A DNA stretch of 40,372 nt from NCBI GenBank assembly GCA_029977665.1, contig JAPOKK010000006.1, positions 1 to 40,372 of the forward strand, given 5' to 3'. The notes under the pieces were generated by a model. The model made no database searches. It had not been told where the DNA came from and was given only the letters and a program-made list of their open reading frames with translations. The translations under genes and the position numbers were made by a program. Source of the stretch: Pseudomonadota bacterium (GTDB lineage: Bacteria; Pseudomonadota; Gammaproteobacteria; Ga0077536). This document shows positions 32,499 to 40,372 of the stretch, in pieces (the first letter of the stretch is position 1; the number at the start of each line of letters is the position of its first letter).

Positions 32499-33532
32499 CG
32501 AAGCGCCGCATCCTCGCGCTGATGCACCAGGACCTGGTGCCGCCGGACGACCTGAGCGGCGTTTCACCGGAGGAGTTCGAACTCTACAAGTCCGAGCACG
32601 ATGTCGTGATGACCCTGCGCGGGCTCGGCCACGAGGTCATGAAGCTCGGGCTCTACGACGAGTTGCTGCCGCTGCGTCACGCTATCACCGAGTGGCGGCC
32701 GCACATCACGTTCAACCTGCTCGAAGAGTTCCGTGGCCTGGCTGTCTACGATCACAACGTGGTCAGCTACCTCGAGCTGCTCGGCATGCCGTATACCGGC
32801 AACACGCCGCGCGGCATGGTGCTGGCCCGCGACAAGGCGCTGGCGAAGAAGATCATGCGCTTCCACCGCATCCGCACGCCGCGCTTTGCACATTTCCCTT
32901 TCGGCCAGAAAGCACGCCTGCCGCGCCAGCTGAGCTACCCGGTGATCGTCAAGTCGCAGCTCGAGGAAGCCTCGCTCGGCATCGCCCAGGCCTCGGTGGT
33001 GACGAGCGATGCCGCGCTTGCCGAGCGCGTTGCCTTCGTCCACGAGCACGTCGGTACCGCGGCCATCGCCGAGCAGTACATCGACGGGCGCGAGATCAAC
33101 ATCGGCGTGCTCGGGAATCGGCGCCTGCAGGTGTTGCCGGCGTGGGAGCTCAACTTCTCGGGATTGCCCGACAGCGCCTGGCGCATCGCCACGCAGAAGG
33201 TCAAGTGGGATCTCGGCTACCAGGAACGCCACGGCATCGACATCGGACCGGCGCGCGATCTGCCGGGGCGCGTCGCCGAGGAACTGGCCTCGATGGCCAA
33301 GCGCGCCTACCGCGCCCTCGAGCTGGCCGGTTACGCGCGCATGGACTTCCGTCTCGCGCCGAACGGCAAGGTCTACCTGATCGAGGCCAACCCGAACTGC
33401 GACATCTCGCGCGACGAGGAATTCGCCAGCGCGGCGAACGCCGCGGGCTACTCCTACGGCGCGCTGCTCCAGCGCATCGTCAACCTGGGTCTCAAGCGCG
33501 AAGCGCTGGTGCGGCGCAAGGGTGTGAACTGA
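32483..33532 (+). CDS. ATP-grasp ligase, D-Ala-D-Ala ligase-like
   Basis: This is a 349-residue ATP-grasp enzyme. Recognisable segments are RDKALAKKIMRFHRIRTPRF (entry helix), YPVIVKSQLEEASLGIAQAS (nucleotide-binding Lys and Gly-rich loop), AEQYIDGREINIGVLGN, and ARMDFRLAPNGKVYLIEANP-N with the metal-binding Asp, Glu and Asn. It activates a carboxylate as acyl-phosphate and joins it to an amine. The N-terminal domain differs from true D-alanine ligases, and cell-wall synthesis is not implied. It starts within the end of the metallopeptidase gene, so the products probably work together. Confidence 0.85.
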   Translation: MARRVTKRRILALMHQDLVPPDDLSGVSPEEFELYKSEHDVVMTLRGLGHEVMKLGLYDELLPLRHAITEWRPHITFNLLEEFRGLAVYDHNVVSYLELLGMPYTGNTPRGMVLARDKALAKKIMRFHRIRTPRFAHFPFGQKARLPRQLSYPVIVKSQLEEASLGIAQASVVTSDAALAERVAFVHEHVGTAAIAEQYIDGREINIGVLGNRRLQVLPAWELNFSGLPDSAWRIATQKVKWDLGYQERHGIDIGPARDLPGRVAEELASMAKRAYRALELAGYARMDFRLAPNGKVYLIEANPNCDISRDEEFASAANAAGYSYGALLQRIVNLGLKREALVRRKGVN

Positions 33533-33533
33533 G

Positions 33534-33548
33534 CGGGCGCGCCGCCCG
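33534..33548. terminator. Short hairpin between convergent genes
   Basis: CGGGCG-CGC-CGCCCG lies between the ATP-grasp stop and the convergent SnoaL-like gene. It has 6-bp arms and no T-run. Confidence 0.3.
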
Positions 33549-33556
33549 GCGACGCG

Positions 33557-33946
33557 TCAGCCGTTCTCGTCGGCGCCCCCACCCCACGGGTGGTCGACGA
33601 TGAGCAGCCAGCGGCCATTGGGCTGGCGGCGCGCGACCTCGGAGGTCTGCCCGGACAACTCGACCGGGGTACCGTCGGCGTCGGTGCCGGTCAGGCGCCA
33701 GGCATTGCTGAGCAGGGCGATGTCGCCGCAGCAGGCGGCGTAGCGCGTCTCCATCTCGAGTTCGCCGTCGACTGCGAGCATCTCGCTCAGTGCGGCGCGG
33801 ATGGCGCGCTTGCCGCGGCTGGCGCTGCCGTCCTCGGCAACGAACGTGGCTTCGTCTTCGTACAGTTCGAGCAGGCCTTCGAGGTCGCCCGCCCGGAACA
33901 GCCGGGCGAACTTCTCGTGCACGATCTCCGGTCCTCTGGCAGTCAT
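33557..33946 (-). CDS. SnoaL/DUF4440-like NTF2-fold protein
   Basis: This 129-residue protein starts MTARGPEIVHEKFARLFRAG. The layout is that of SnoaL-like/DUF4440 proteins: DLEGLLELYEDEATFVAEDG, a helix GKRAIRAALSEML, and strands ending SEVARRQPNGRWLLIVDHPW. These serve as small-molecule isomerases or hydrolases, or as stress proteins; no active-site set can be named. It is a single minus-strand gene between the ATP-grasp and SprT-like genes. Confidence 0.78.
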   Translation of the reverse strand: MTARGPEIVHEKFARLFRAGDLEGLLELYEDEATFVAEDGSASRGKRAIRAALSEMLAVDGELEMETRYAACCGDIALLSNAWRLTGTDADGTPVELSGQTSEVARRQPNGRWLLIVDHPWGGGADENG

Positions 33947-34033
33947 CGTTCCGCGCTAATCCCCCATCAGCAATGCGTGACACCGGGGGGACCTTAAAGG
34001 CTCGGGCGGCGGCGGGCAAGGCGACGATAGGCT

Positions 34034-34582
34034 ATGCTGCGCCGGCCCGGACGCTTTGCGCGCGACATGCTACGCCTCGAACAAGCCTTCCCCGACGATA
34101 TCGCCGCCGATGCCCGCGACTGGTTCGCGTGCTGGCAACTCGCGCCGGTGGCGGCGACGGTGCGGGTGCGCTTCAGCCGCCGCATGTTCCGCTCGATCGG
34201 CCGCTGCGCGCCGTTCCGTCGCCTCGTCACGCTCGCCGCCGGCGTACGCGAGATGACGCCGGCGCTGGTGCGCGAAGTGCTCGTCCACGAACTCGCCCAC
34301 ATCGCCGCCTACGAACTGCACGGCCCGCGCATCCGTCCGCACGGGCCGGAATGGTCGGGACTGATGCGCGCGGCCAGCTATGCGCCGCGCGTACGCTTCG
34401 AGGATGCGGCGGCCATTGCGCTGGTGCGTGAGCGCGCCAGCCTGCCGACCCGCTACCTGCATCGCTGCCCGGCGTGCGGGGCGGGCCGTGTGGCGGCACG
34501 GCGCATGCCGCGCTGGCGCTGCGGCGCGTGCTACGAGATCGGGCGTGACGGTCTGTTGGAGATTACCCGGGTCGAGGCCTGA
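34034..34582 (+). CDS. SprT-like zinc metalloprotein
   Basis: This is a 182-residue protein with an SprT-like core. VREVLVHELAHIAAYELHGP carries HExxH at 85-89, and RPHGPEWSGLMRAASY follows with the third His. A C-terminal zinc ribbon is formed by CPACG and CGAC. The SprT/Spartan family includes DNA-protein crosslink proteases, but bacterial members are mostly uncharacterised. Starts at ATG 34034 or 34067 are both possible; no good ribosome-binding site is seen, so leaderless translation is conceivable. Confidence 0.83.
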   Translation: MLRRPGRFARDMLRLEQAFPDDIAADARDWFACWQLAPVAATVRVRFSRRMFRSIGRCAPFRRLVTLAAGVREMTPALVREVLVHELAHIAAYELHGPRIRPHGPEWSGLMRAASYAPRVRFEDAAAIALVRERASLPTRYLHRCPACGAGRVAARRMPRWRCGACYEIGRDGLLEITRVEA

Positions 34583-34617
34583 TGGCGCGGGCCGTGCTCA
34601 CCGCTGGTGTCACCGTC

Positions 34618-34664
34618 GGTGTCTGACACTTTTGATTAGTTTTTGAGCAAAAGTGTCAGACACC
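34618..34664. repeat. Long REP-like hairpin
   Basis: GGTGTCTGACACTTTTG (34618-34634) is inverted perfectly at 34648-34664, with a 13-nt T-rich loop. The arms share the GTGTCTGACACTTTTG core with the palindromes at 27.6-27.9 kb. It lies between the convergent SprT-like and cytochrome genes and could end both transcripts. Confidence 0.8.
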
Positions 34665-34693
34665 AGCAGGCCGACACCAGCAGCCCTGGCCGT

Positions 34694-35119
34694 TCACGGT
34701 GCAGCAGGTTGCTGCAGGCTGTCGAGGTAGTCGATGAGCGCCGTGATGCGCAGCTCGACGGTCTGTTCGTCGGCTCCCTCGAGACGGAAGCGGCGCCCCC
34801 ACACCGGCATCTCGCGGGTGCCGTGCGAGCGCACGATGCGGCGCCCGTCGATGACCTGGTAGACCAGGGTCTCGGGGAACGAGCCGCCGTTGTCGGCGGC
34901 GAGGCGGGTGAGATCGTCGGGTTGGCGGATCAGCTCGGCCGCAAGCGGACCGTCGCCACGACCATTGGCGCCATGACAGGGCGCGCAGTGATCGAGGAAG
35001 TGCCGCCGGCCGAGCGGCTCGCCCGCGGCCGCGTCGTTCGCCGCTGCCGGCTGGGCGCCGGCAGCGAGGGCGAGCAGGAGCGCGAGGCACCCCCGGCGGG
35101 ACCCGTTCGAGCGAGTCAA
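34694..35119 (-). CDS. Exported c-type cytochrome
   Basis: This 141-residue protein has a signal peptide (about residues 9-27, [19 protein letters not shown]). CAPCH at 45-49 is the haem-binding site, and Met 104 (GTREMPVWG) is a likely axial ligand. It is a monohaem class I periplasmic electron carrier. The start appears to be TTG 35119, overlapping the aldolase stop as TTGA. Pairing of a periplasmic cytochrome with a glycolytic aldolase is unexpected and may only be transcriptional. Its partner oxidoreductase is not in the window. Confidence 0.83.
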   Translation of the reverse strand: MTRSNGSRRGCLALLLALAAGAQPAAANDAAAGEPLGRRHFLDHCAPCHGANGRGDGPLAAELIRQPDDLTRLAADNGGSFPETLVYQVIDGRRIVRSHGTREMPVWGRRFRLEGADEQTVELRITALIDYLDSLQQPAAP

Positions 35120-36009
35120 GTGATGGAGGCCTGGTAGATGCTCTCGATCGCGGCGTCGAGCATGCTGTTGAATTCGGCGTCGCTCTGCTGCGCGCTCAGG
35201 CCCTCGGTCAGCGCGCGCGAGAAGCTCGCGATCATGCCGTGGTTGCGGGCGAGCCGCGCATTCGCATCATCCCGCGAATAGCCGCCGGACAGCGCGACCA
35301 CGCGCGCCACGTTCTTGTGCGCGATGCACTCGGCGTAGAAGTCGTCACGCTCCGGCAGGGTCAGCTTGAGCATGACCAGTTCCTTTTCGCCCAGCTTGTC
35401 GAGGGCGGCGAGGATGCCGGCCTTGAGCAGATCCTCGGCAGCCGCCTTCTCGGGGCAGTGGATGTCGACCTCCGGCTCGATGATCGGCACGAGCCCTGCG
35501 GCGCAGATGCGGCGGCCGATCTCGAACTGCTGCGCGACGATGGCCTCGATGCCGGCGGCATCGGCCTGCTTGACGACCGAACGCATCTTGGTGCCGAAGA
35601 TGCCCTTGTCCTTGGCGCGGGCGAGGAGCTTGTCGAGGTCCGGCATCGGCTTCATGAGCTGCACGCCGTTGCCTTCCTCGGCGAGGCCCTTGTCGACCTT
35701 GAGAATGGGCACGACGCGTTTCTCGCCCCACAGGTAGTCGGCAGTCGGCTTGCCGGCGACTTCGCGGTCCATCGTCATCTCGAACAGGATCGCGGCGAGG
35801 ATGCGCTCGCCGGTGAAGGCGGGGCTGGTCATGATGCGGGTGCGCATCTGGTGCACGAGATCGAACATCTCGTCCTCGCTCGACCAGGCATCCTCGTCGA
35901 TGCCGTAGAGGCGCAGAGCTTTCGGCGTGCTGCCGCCGCTCTGGTCCAAAGCTGCGATGAAGCCCTTGGCTGACCTGATTTTCTCGAGTTGCTGGTCGAA
36001 ATTGCTCAC
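35116..36009 (-). CDS. Class I fructose-bisphosphate aldolase
   Basis: This is a 297-residue bacterial class I aldolase, which cleaves fructose 1,6-bisphosphate to dihydroxyacetone phosphate and glyceraldehyde 3-phosphate through a lysine Schiff base. [39 protein letters not shown] (Glu 179 region) and VMLKLTLPE (Lys 215 region) are the expected active-site segments. The start is the GTG ending at 36009, with AGGA about 7 nt upstream. A possible -10 (TAGAAT) lies near 36072-36077 on the minus strand. It is cytosolic and acts in glycolysis or gluconeogenesis. Confidence 0.92.
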   Translation of the reverse strand: MSNFDQQLEKIRSAKGFIAALDQSGGSTPKALRLYGIDEDAWSSEDEMFDLVHQMRTRIMTSPAFTGERILAAILFEMTMDREVAGKPTADYLWGEKRVVPILKVDKGLAEEGNGVQLMKPMPDLDKLLARAKDKGIFGTKMRSVVKQADAAGIEAIVAQQFEIGRRICAAGLVPIIEPEVDIHCPEKAAAEDLLKAGILAALDKLGEKELVMLKLTLPERDDFYAECIAHKNVARVVALSGGYSRDDANARLARNHGMIASFSRALTEGLSAQQSDAEFNSMLDAAIESIYQASIT

Positions 36010-36201
36010 GGTAATCCTCGCCTGTGGTATGCGGTTGATCGTTGAAATCGGGTTGACGTCCAGTCTGCCGACTATTCTAGAACCTATCGGCCGCAGATGG
36101 GCCTGCTCGAGGTCACGTTCCGCCGCCGCGGCGTGCGATCCGGGACCGGCGCCCGCGCAGGCGGTATAGTCGGCGCGGGAAATCCACGTCTCCGCGATTC
36201 C

Positions 36202-37461
36202 ATGCGCCACCGCTCCCAGCACGGCTTCACCCTCATCGAACTCGCCGTCGTCACCGCCATCATCGGCCTGCTGGTCGCCGGTGCGGTGACCGGTATCGGT
36301 GCGCTGCGCATCAACGCCAAGCTCAAGGAGACCGAGCGCGTGCTGGCGCACGTCGAACTGCTGCTCGGGACCTTCGTCGCGCGCAACGGCCGCCTGCCCT
36401 GCCCGGCCGATCCGGACCTCGCGCCGGACGACGCCGCCTACGCGCGCGAGGCCCTCGACGGCGCCGGCACGGCCTGCGCCGCGGCGCTGCAGGTTGCCGG
36501 CACGGGGGTATTCCGCGGCACGCTGCCGAGCAGCGCGCTCGGCGCACCGCCGCGCGAGCTCGTCGACGGCTGGGGGCACCAACACTTCTACCTCGTCGTC
36601 GGCAGTGCGGCGCGCCCGGGCTCGCTGACCAACGGCAGCTGGGCGCGCAACGACGCGGTCAACGAGATTGAACTGTGGGACAAGGCCGACGGTGACGCGA
36701 GCCTGCCGGCACGCCGCCTGTTGACCGATCGCGGTGTCGCCGCGCTGGTTTCGGCCGGACCCAATGCCCACGGCGCGTTCACCCTCGAGGGCGCGCAGCT
36801 CGCTGCGCCGCCGGCGACCGCGCTGGCCGAGCGCGACAACCAGGACGCCGACGTCTTCCTCGTCGCCGCCGGTTACTCGGACGACCCGGCGACGCCCTAC
36901 GACGATCTCGTCCGCGTGTACACCGAGGATGGCCTGTTACGACCGCTCGCCGCCGAGGGCGAGGTGCAGGGCAAGGCGGCGTTGACGCTGGCGCGGATGG
37001 CGCGGCTGGTGGATGCGATCTACGGGTATGCGATCACGCAGACGGTCGATCCGGACGGCACCGACCCGCGCACGGTCTGGCGCACGATCCCGCATTTGGA
37101 TAACTTCATCGACGGCAACTATGACGGCGGCCGTGATGGGTCTCTCAGTGGCCTCGATACGCTTGATGCCGGACGTATCCCCTTCGCGTTCCTGAACTTA
37201 CCTGCCGCAGAAGCCGAGGATGCCTGGGGCAACGGTATCGTGTACGAGGCGACGCAGTACGCGACGGGACAGGCTTTTGCGCCGATGGGAAGTGAGGAGG
37301 GCATCTATGCCGGCAGTCCCATCGGCCTCGCCGGCATCGTCTTCCGCCTGACCTCCTGGGGCCCCGACGGCGCCGCCGGCGGCGGCGACGACATCGTCAT
37401 CACCCACACCCTGGCGCAGGCGCTGGGCCGGCTCAACGCGTCGGGCGTGACACTCGATTGA
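36202..37461 (+). CDS. Unusually long type IV pilin-like/pseudopilin protein
   Basis: The N-terminus [20 protein letters not shown] is a class III (prepilin) signal, with cleavage between Gly and Phe and Glu at position 5. It continues into the usual long helix (about residues 8-60) and the NGRLPCPAD motif. The protein is 419 residues, far longer than normal pseudopilins. It has two 'D-x-W-G' strands ([12 protein letters not shown] and [11 protein letters not shown]), as if the globular domain were doubled. It is presumably processed by a prepilin peptidase and assembled at a pilus or type II secretion tip; the machinery is not in the window. TATAGT at 36164-36169 is a candidate -10. Confidence 0.82.
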   Translation: MRHRSQHGFTLIELAVVTAIIGLLVAGAVTGIGALRINAKLKETERVLAHVELLLGTFVARNGRLPCPADPDLAPDDAAYAREALDGAGTACAAALQVAGTGVFRGTLPSSALGAPPRELVDGWGHQHFYLVVGSAARPGSLTNGSWARNDAVNEIELWDKADGDASLPARRLLTDRGVAALVSAGPNAHGAFTLEGAQLAAPPATALAERDNQDADVFLVAAGYSDDPATPYDDLVRVYTEDGLLRPLAAEGEVQGKAALTLARMARLVDAIYGYAITQTVDPDGTDPRTVWRTIPHLDNFIDGNYDGGRDGSLSGLDTLDAGRIPFAFLNLPAAEAEDAWGNGIVYEATQYATGQAFAPMGSEEGIYAGSPIGLAGIVFRLTSWGPDGAAGGGDDIVITHTLAQALGRLNASGVTLD

Positions 37462-37474
37462 CGCGCTGCAGGCA

Positions 37475-38863
37475 TCAGCGTCGTCGCCGCACCGCGCCCA
37501 GCATGTCCATCACCACGCCGGTGACCGGGTTGAAGCGCGCGAGCCGGTAGATGACCTGATTGACCGTCGCCGCCTGGCTCAGCCGGATTTCGGCGACACG
37601 CGGTGTGAACCACAGGGTCACCGCGAGGCGCAGCGCAGCGGAGACCAGGAACACGCCGTATAGCGGATGGGTGAGACCCAGGGTCACGCCACCGAGGTCC
37701 ATCATCGGCGGCAGCGCAGCGGCCAGCCAGCCGCCGATCATCGCACCGCAGAAGACGGCCAGCCCGCTGATCACCGCTTGCACCGCGGCGAAGCTGGCCA
37801 GCTCGCTGCCGGCCGGGCGCAGGTCGTAGAGATAGTTCGACGAGCTCAGGGTGAAGCCGCCCCAGGCCAGGCCGGCGAGTCCCTGCACGGCGAGGATGTA
37901 CCAGAAGTTGCCCGAGAACACCCACAGCAGCGGAAGCACCGGGATGACCAGCGCCGTGGTCACCAGCACGATGCGGTTGCCGAGGTGATCGCTGACATAG
38001 CCCCAACTGTTGAGCGTCAGCAGCTGGAGCACGATCGAGGCGGCCAGGCTCGCCATGAACTCGGCATAGTTGAAGCCGAGGTTGCGCAGCATGTGGACGG
38101 AGAAAAACGGCCCTGCGATCGCAACGGCACCCTGCATCAGGGCAACGAACAGGGTGAAGCGCCGGAACGCCTGGTCGGAGAGGGTCGTGACGAGTTCGCG
38201 CCACAGCGTACGCGGTGGTGCCGGCGCGCTGCTCGTGGGGCCGGGATCGAATGCGGCCAGCGTGCCGAGCAGGCGAAGCGAGACGAGACGCCCGATGAGG
38301 GCCGCGCCGAACAGCAGCGCGAAACCGGCGGCGGGCAGGCCGAGCTGTGCCGCGACGTGCAGCACGAGGCCGCCGGCGGCAAGCGCGACGAAGCTCGTCA
38401 CCGCCGCGATACGCGAACGCCGTGCGAAGTAGCGGCCGCGACGCGCAATCGGCACCAGCGAGACCATCAGCACGCGCCAGTGCGGCTGCACGAGGTGGCC
38501 GCCGGCCTGGAAGAGCATCGCGGCAATGATGAGCAACGCGATCGGCTCCGGCCCCGGAAATGCGCAAGGGCCGATAACCACCGCGACCATGGCGGCCTGG
38601 AAAGCCGCCCCGGCGAGAATCACGCCGATGCGGCGTATCCCGTGACGGCCCAGCCACACCGAGACGAGCTGTGCCCAGGCGCCGACCAGTTGCGGTATCG
38701 CGACGACCCAGCCGACCTGTTGCGTGCTCGCCTGGAGGAAGATGGCGAAGGCGCCGAGGTAGTTGTCGCATACCCCGCTCATCACCGACGAGCCGACCGC
38801 CTCGCGCTGTGAATGGCGCAAGGCCTGGCGTGCCGGCCGGGGCAGACGTTGGCCGCGGCTCAT
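37475..38863 (-). CDS. MFS transporter, 462 aa
   Basis: This membrane protein of about 12 helices starts MSRGQRLPRPARQALRHSQR. It has VGAWAQLVSVWLGRHGIRRI where MFS motif A lies, and later AGLAWGGFTLSSSNYLYDLR with PAGSELASFAAVQAVISGLA as in the second half of MFS proteins. The C-terminus ends with a conserved-looking RLARFNPVTGVVMDMLG. Its substrate is unknown. Its start is 37 nt from the stop of the aspartoacylase-family gene on the same strand, so the two may form an operon. It is convergent with the pseudopilin gene, with only about 13 nt between. Confidence 0.82.
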   Translation of the reverse strand: MSRGQRLPRPARQALRHSQREAVGSSVMSGVCDNYLGAFAIFLQASTQQVGWVVAIPQLVGAWAQLVSVWLGRHGIRRIGVILAGAAFQAAMVAVVIGPCAFPGPEPIALLIIAAMLFQAGGHLVQPHWRVLMVSLVPIARRGRYFARRSRIAAVTSFVALAAGGLVLHVAAQLGLPAAGFALLFGAALIGRLVSLRLLGTLAAFDPGPTSSAPAPPRTLWRELVTTLSDQAFRRFTLFVALMQGAVAIAGPFFSVHMLRNLGFNYAEFMASLAASIVLQLLTLNSWGYVSDHLGNRIVLVTTALVIPVLPLLWVFSGNFWYILAVQGLAGLAWGGFTLSSSNYLYDLRPAGSELASFAAVQAVISGLAVFCGAMIGGWLAAALPPMMDLGGVTLGLTHPLYGVFLVSAALRLAVTLWFTPRVAEIRLSQAATVNQVIYRLARFNPVTGVVMDMLGAVRRRR

Positions 38864-38900
38864 CGGCGCGCGGCCGTACCGCGCAACGCGCGCGGCGCGC

Positions 38901-40372
38901 TCAATGCACTTCGTCGTCGACCGGCTGGTCGACGTCGGCCGCCATGTCGCCGCCGACCTCGATGTCGGCGTCGCCATCGTCGTCGAAGCCCTCGTCGGGC
39001 AGCGCTTCCTCGTCGATGTCGCCGTCCTCGCTCTCGGGCGCATCGCTGCCGGTGGTCGCGGCCGCGGCGTCGGCCGCGATGCCGATATGGAAGGTGGCGA
39101 AACCCGGCAGCACGAACTGGTTGAGCGCACGGCCGAGCAGGCGCCCTTCGTAGGGCGAGAGGATCTCGGACCGCTCGTTGGTCAGCGGATTGATCACCTC
39201 GCCGAGCAGCTGGCCTTCCTCGACATGCGCGCCGACGCGCACGTCCGAGGTGAGAATGCCGCCGCGATACGCCCGCAGCCAGCGCGAGCGGTAGAAGATC
39301 GGTTGCGGTTCGGCCCACAGGCGGAAGCGTTTCACCATGCCGAGCTTGTCGAGCAGCGTGTCGAGCGCCTTGACGCCGAACTCGACGTGCTTGAGCTGCA
39401 GTGTGCCGGGTTCGCCGAGTTCGAAGGTGACCGCGGGAATGCCGGCGTTGGTGGCCGCCGCGCGCAGCGTGCCGCGTCCGCCCGGCTTGTGCAGCACCGA
39501 GGTCGCGCCGAAGCGCTCGACGAAGGCGCGCACCTCGGGCACGTCGAGGTTGGCGCGCAGCTGCGGCAGGTTGGTGCGCTTGAACGAGCCGGTGTGGAAA
39601 TCGACCAGGCGCGTGCAGTGCTGCATGACTTCGGTGAAGAACACGAAGGCGATGCGCGAGGCCGAGCTGCCGCGCGGGTGTCCGGGGAAGTAGCGGTTGA
39701 GATCACGCCGGTCGGGCAGGTAACGGCTGCCGCGGGTGAAGCCGAGCAGGTTGACGATGGGCACGCCGATGACCGTGCCTGAAAGCTCGGCCGCGTCGAG
39801 CCCGGCGAGTACACGGCGCACGATTTCCACGCCGTTGAGCTCGTCGCCGTGGATGGCCGCGGTGAGGCACAGCGTGGGCCCGGGCTGGCGGCCGCGTATC
39901 ACGATCACCGGCGTGTCGATGGCGCTGCCGGCGAACGACTGCCCGGCGGTCCAGTGCAGGTCGGCGTGACTGCCGGGGGCAACGCTGTGGCCGAGCAACT
40001 CGAGTGGTCCCCAGGCAGGACCTGCGGCGTCGGGCGCACGCACCTCGACGATTGGCGCGCGTGCGGCCTCGCCCGTGGGTGCTGTCGTGACGGCCGTTGC
40101 CGCCGGCGTGTCGCCCTGCTGCTCGGGATCGACTACGCCGGGCGCACCGGCGGCGTCGCGCTCAACGTCATTGCGCCGGGCGTCATCGCGCCGGACAGCG
40201 TCGGCGCTGCGAGCGGGCAAGGGCATGGCCTCGATCGACTCGATACCGAAGTCGGGCACGGTCACCGGCAGCGGTGGCGCCGCCTCGGTCGCGACCTCGG
40301 TGGCGTCGGCGGCGCCACCGAGCAAGGCGAGCATCACGGCAGCGGGCAGTACGGACGCAAGCAGGCCGTGGG
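38901..40372 (-). CDS. Exported succinylglutamate desuccinylase/aspartoacylase family protein (5' end cut)
   Basis: The 5' end is beyond the right edge. The frame continues past ATG 40337 into HGLLASVLPAAVMLALLGGA, part of a signal peptide, so the true start is likely outside. A low-complexity linker follows, then the M14-like deacylase domain: LTAAIHGDELNGVEIVRRVL (His and Glu zinc ligands) and TRLVDFHTGSFKRTNLPQLR (His ligand). Enzymes of the family remove acyl groups from amino acids. A C-terminal biotinyl-like segment (GGILTSDVRVGAHVEEGQLL) and a strongly acidic tail of about 45 residues follow. It is probably periplasmic. The substrate is unknown. Confidence 0.85.
   Translation of the reverse strand, partial: HGLLASVLPAAVMLALLGGAADATEVATEAAPPLPVTVPDFGIESIEAMPLPARSADAVRRDDARRNDVERDAAGAPGVVDPEQQGDTPAATAVTTAPTGEAARAPIVEVRAPDAAGPAWGPLELLGHSVAPGSHADLHWTAGQSFAGSAIDTPVIVIRGRQPGPTLCLTAAIHGDELNGVEIVRRVLAGLDAAELSGTVIGVPIVNLLGFTRGSRYLPDRRDLNRYFPGHPRGSSASRIAFVFFTEVMQHCTRLVDFHTGSFKRTNLPQLRANLDVPEVRAFVERFGATSVLHKPGGRGTLRAAATNAGIPAVTFELGEPGTLQLKHVEFGVKALDTLLDKLGMVKRFRLWAEPQPIFYRSRWLRAYRGGILTSDVRVGAHVEEGQLLGEVINPLTNERSEILSPYEGRLLGRALNQFVLPGFATFHIGIAADAAAATTGSDAPESEDGDIDEEALPDEGFDDDGDADIEVGGDMAADVDQPVDDEVH

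Noticed and set aside
35116-36771. A 551-residue reading of the aldolase starting far upstream
   Set aside because: The first about 250 residues lie antisense to the pseudopilin gene and do not match aldolases; GTG 36009 has a ribosome-binding site and gives the normal length.
1-40372. tRNA, rRNA, intact IS element or phage gene
   Set aside because: No such sequence was recognised on either strand.

Overview
The window is high-GC, densely coded DNA from a proteobacterial chromosome, most likely a gammaproteobacterium. The grounds are the VPLP-type PEP-CTERM sorting tails, an NrsF-type anti-sigma protein, an Xre/RES toxin-antitoxin pair, a Tfp-like pseudopilin, and SD-led genes with frequent GTG/TTG starts. 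No rRNA, tRNA, CRISPR array, phage or intact transposase is visible. No exosortase lies in the window.

Layout. 1-5.5 kb: the 3' part of a Baeyer-Villiger type flavin monooxygenase, small hypothetical genes, a cupin, a SnoaL-like protein and a membrane PAS-GGDEF diguanylate cyclase. 5.6-10 kb: a PEP-CTERM protein, a luciferase-like (LLM) oxidoreductase, an MFS transporter and a DMT transporter. 10-13 kb: a glycine-zipper lipoprotein, a PRC-barrel protein and a degenerate ExeA-like ATPase with a membrane segment and TPR-like tail. 13-15.4 kb (minus strand): an ECF sigma gene broken by an in-frame amber codon, an overlapping nrsF, and a spondin-domain PEP-CTERM protein. The sigma gene and the spondin gene share a 31-nt upstream motif with identical outer blocks, probably the promoter of this sigma factor. 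15.4-16.6 kb: an Xre/RES toxin-antitoxin operon with an AT-rich palindromic promoter. 16.6-19.4 kb: a 927-residue repeat-built PEP-CTERM protein with a consensus CRP-type site upstream. 19.5-21.5 kb: a ketosteroid-isomerase-like / GNAT / nitrilase operon.

21.6-27.6 kb is the most unusual part. It holds a further PEP-CTERM protein, a membrane protein with a linalool dehydratase/isomerase-like domain, a small membrane protein, a cupin with an 11-bp minisatellite at its 3' end, an AraC regulator, and a divergent tandem pair of limonene-1,2-epoxide-hydrolase-like enzymes. The first of the pair retains the whole catalytic constellation; the second has Glu for the catalytic Asp. Together with the flavin monooxygenases elsewhere in the window this suggests metabolism of terpenoid or other alkene/epoxide compounds. 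That is inference.

27.6-36 kb: a 181-bp tandem duplication carrying REP-like palindromes at the end of a TPR/retropepsin protein, an exported M20 amidohydrolase, a metallopeptidase overlapping an ATP-grasp ligase, a SnoaL-like protein, an SprT-like protein, a related long hairpin, and a cytochrome c overlapping a class I fructose-bisphosphate aldolase. 36-40.4 kb: an unusually long pseudopilin, an MFS transporter, and an exported aspartoacylase/succinylglutamate-desuccinylase family protein running off the right edge.

The PEP-CTERM proteins, diguanylate cyclase, CRP-like site and pseudopilin fit a surface/biofilm lifestyle. The enzymes fit catabolism of hydrophobic cyclic or terpenoid compounds.
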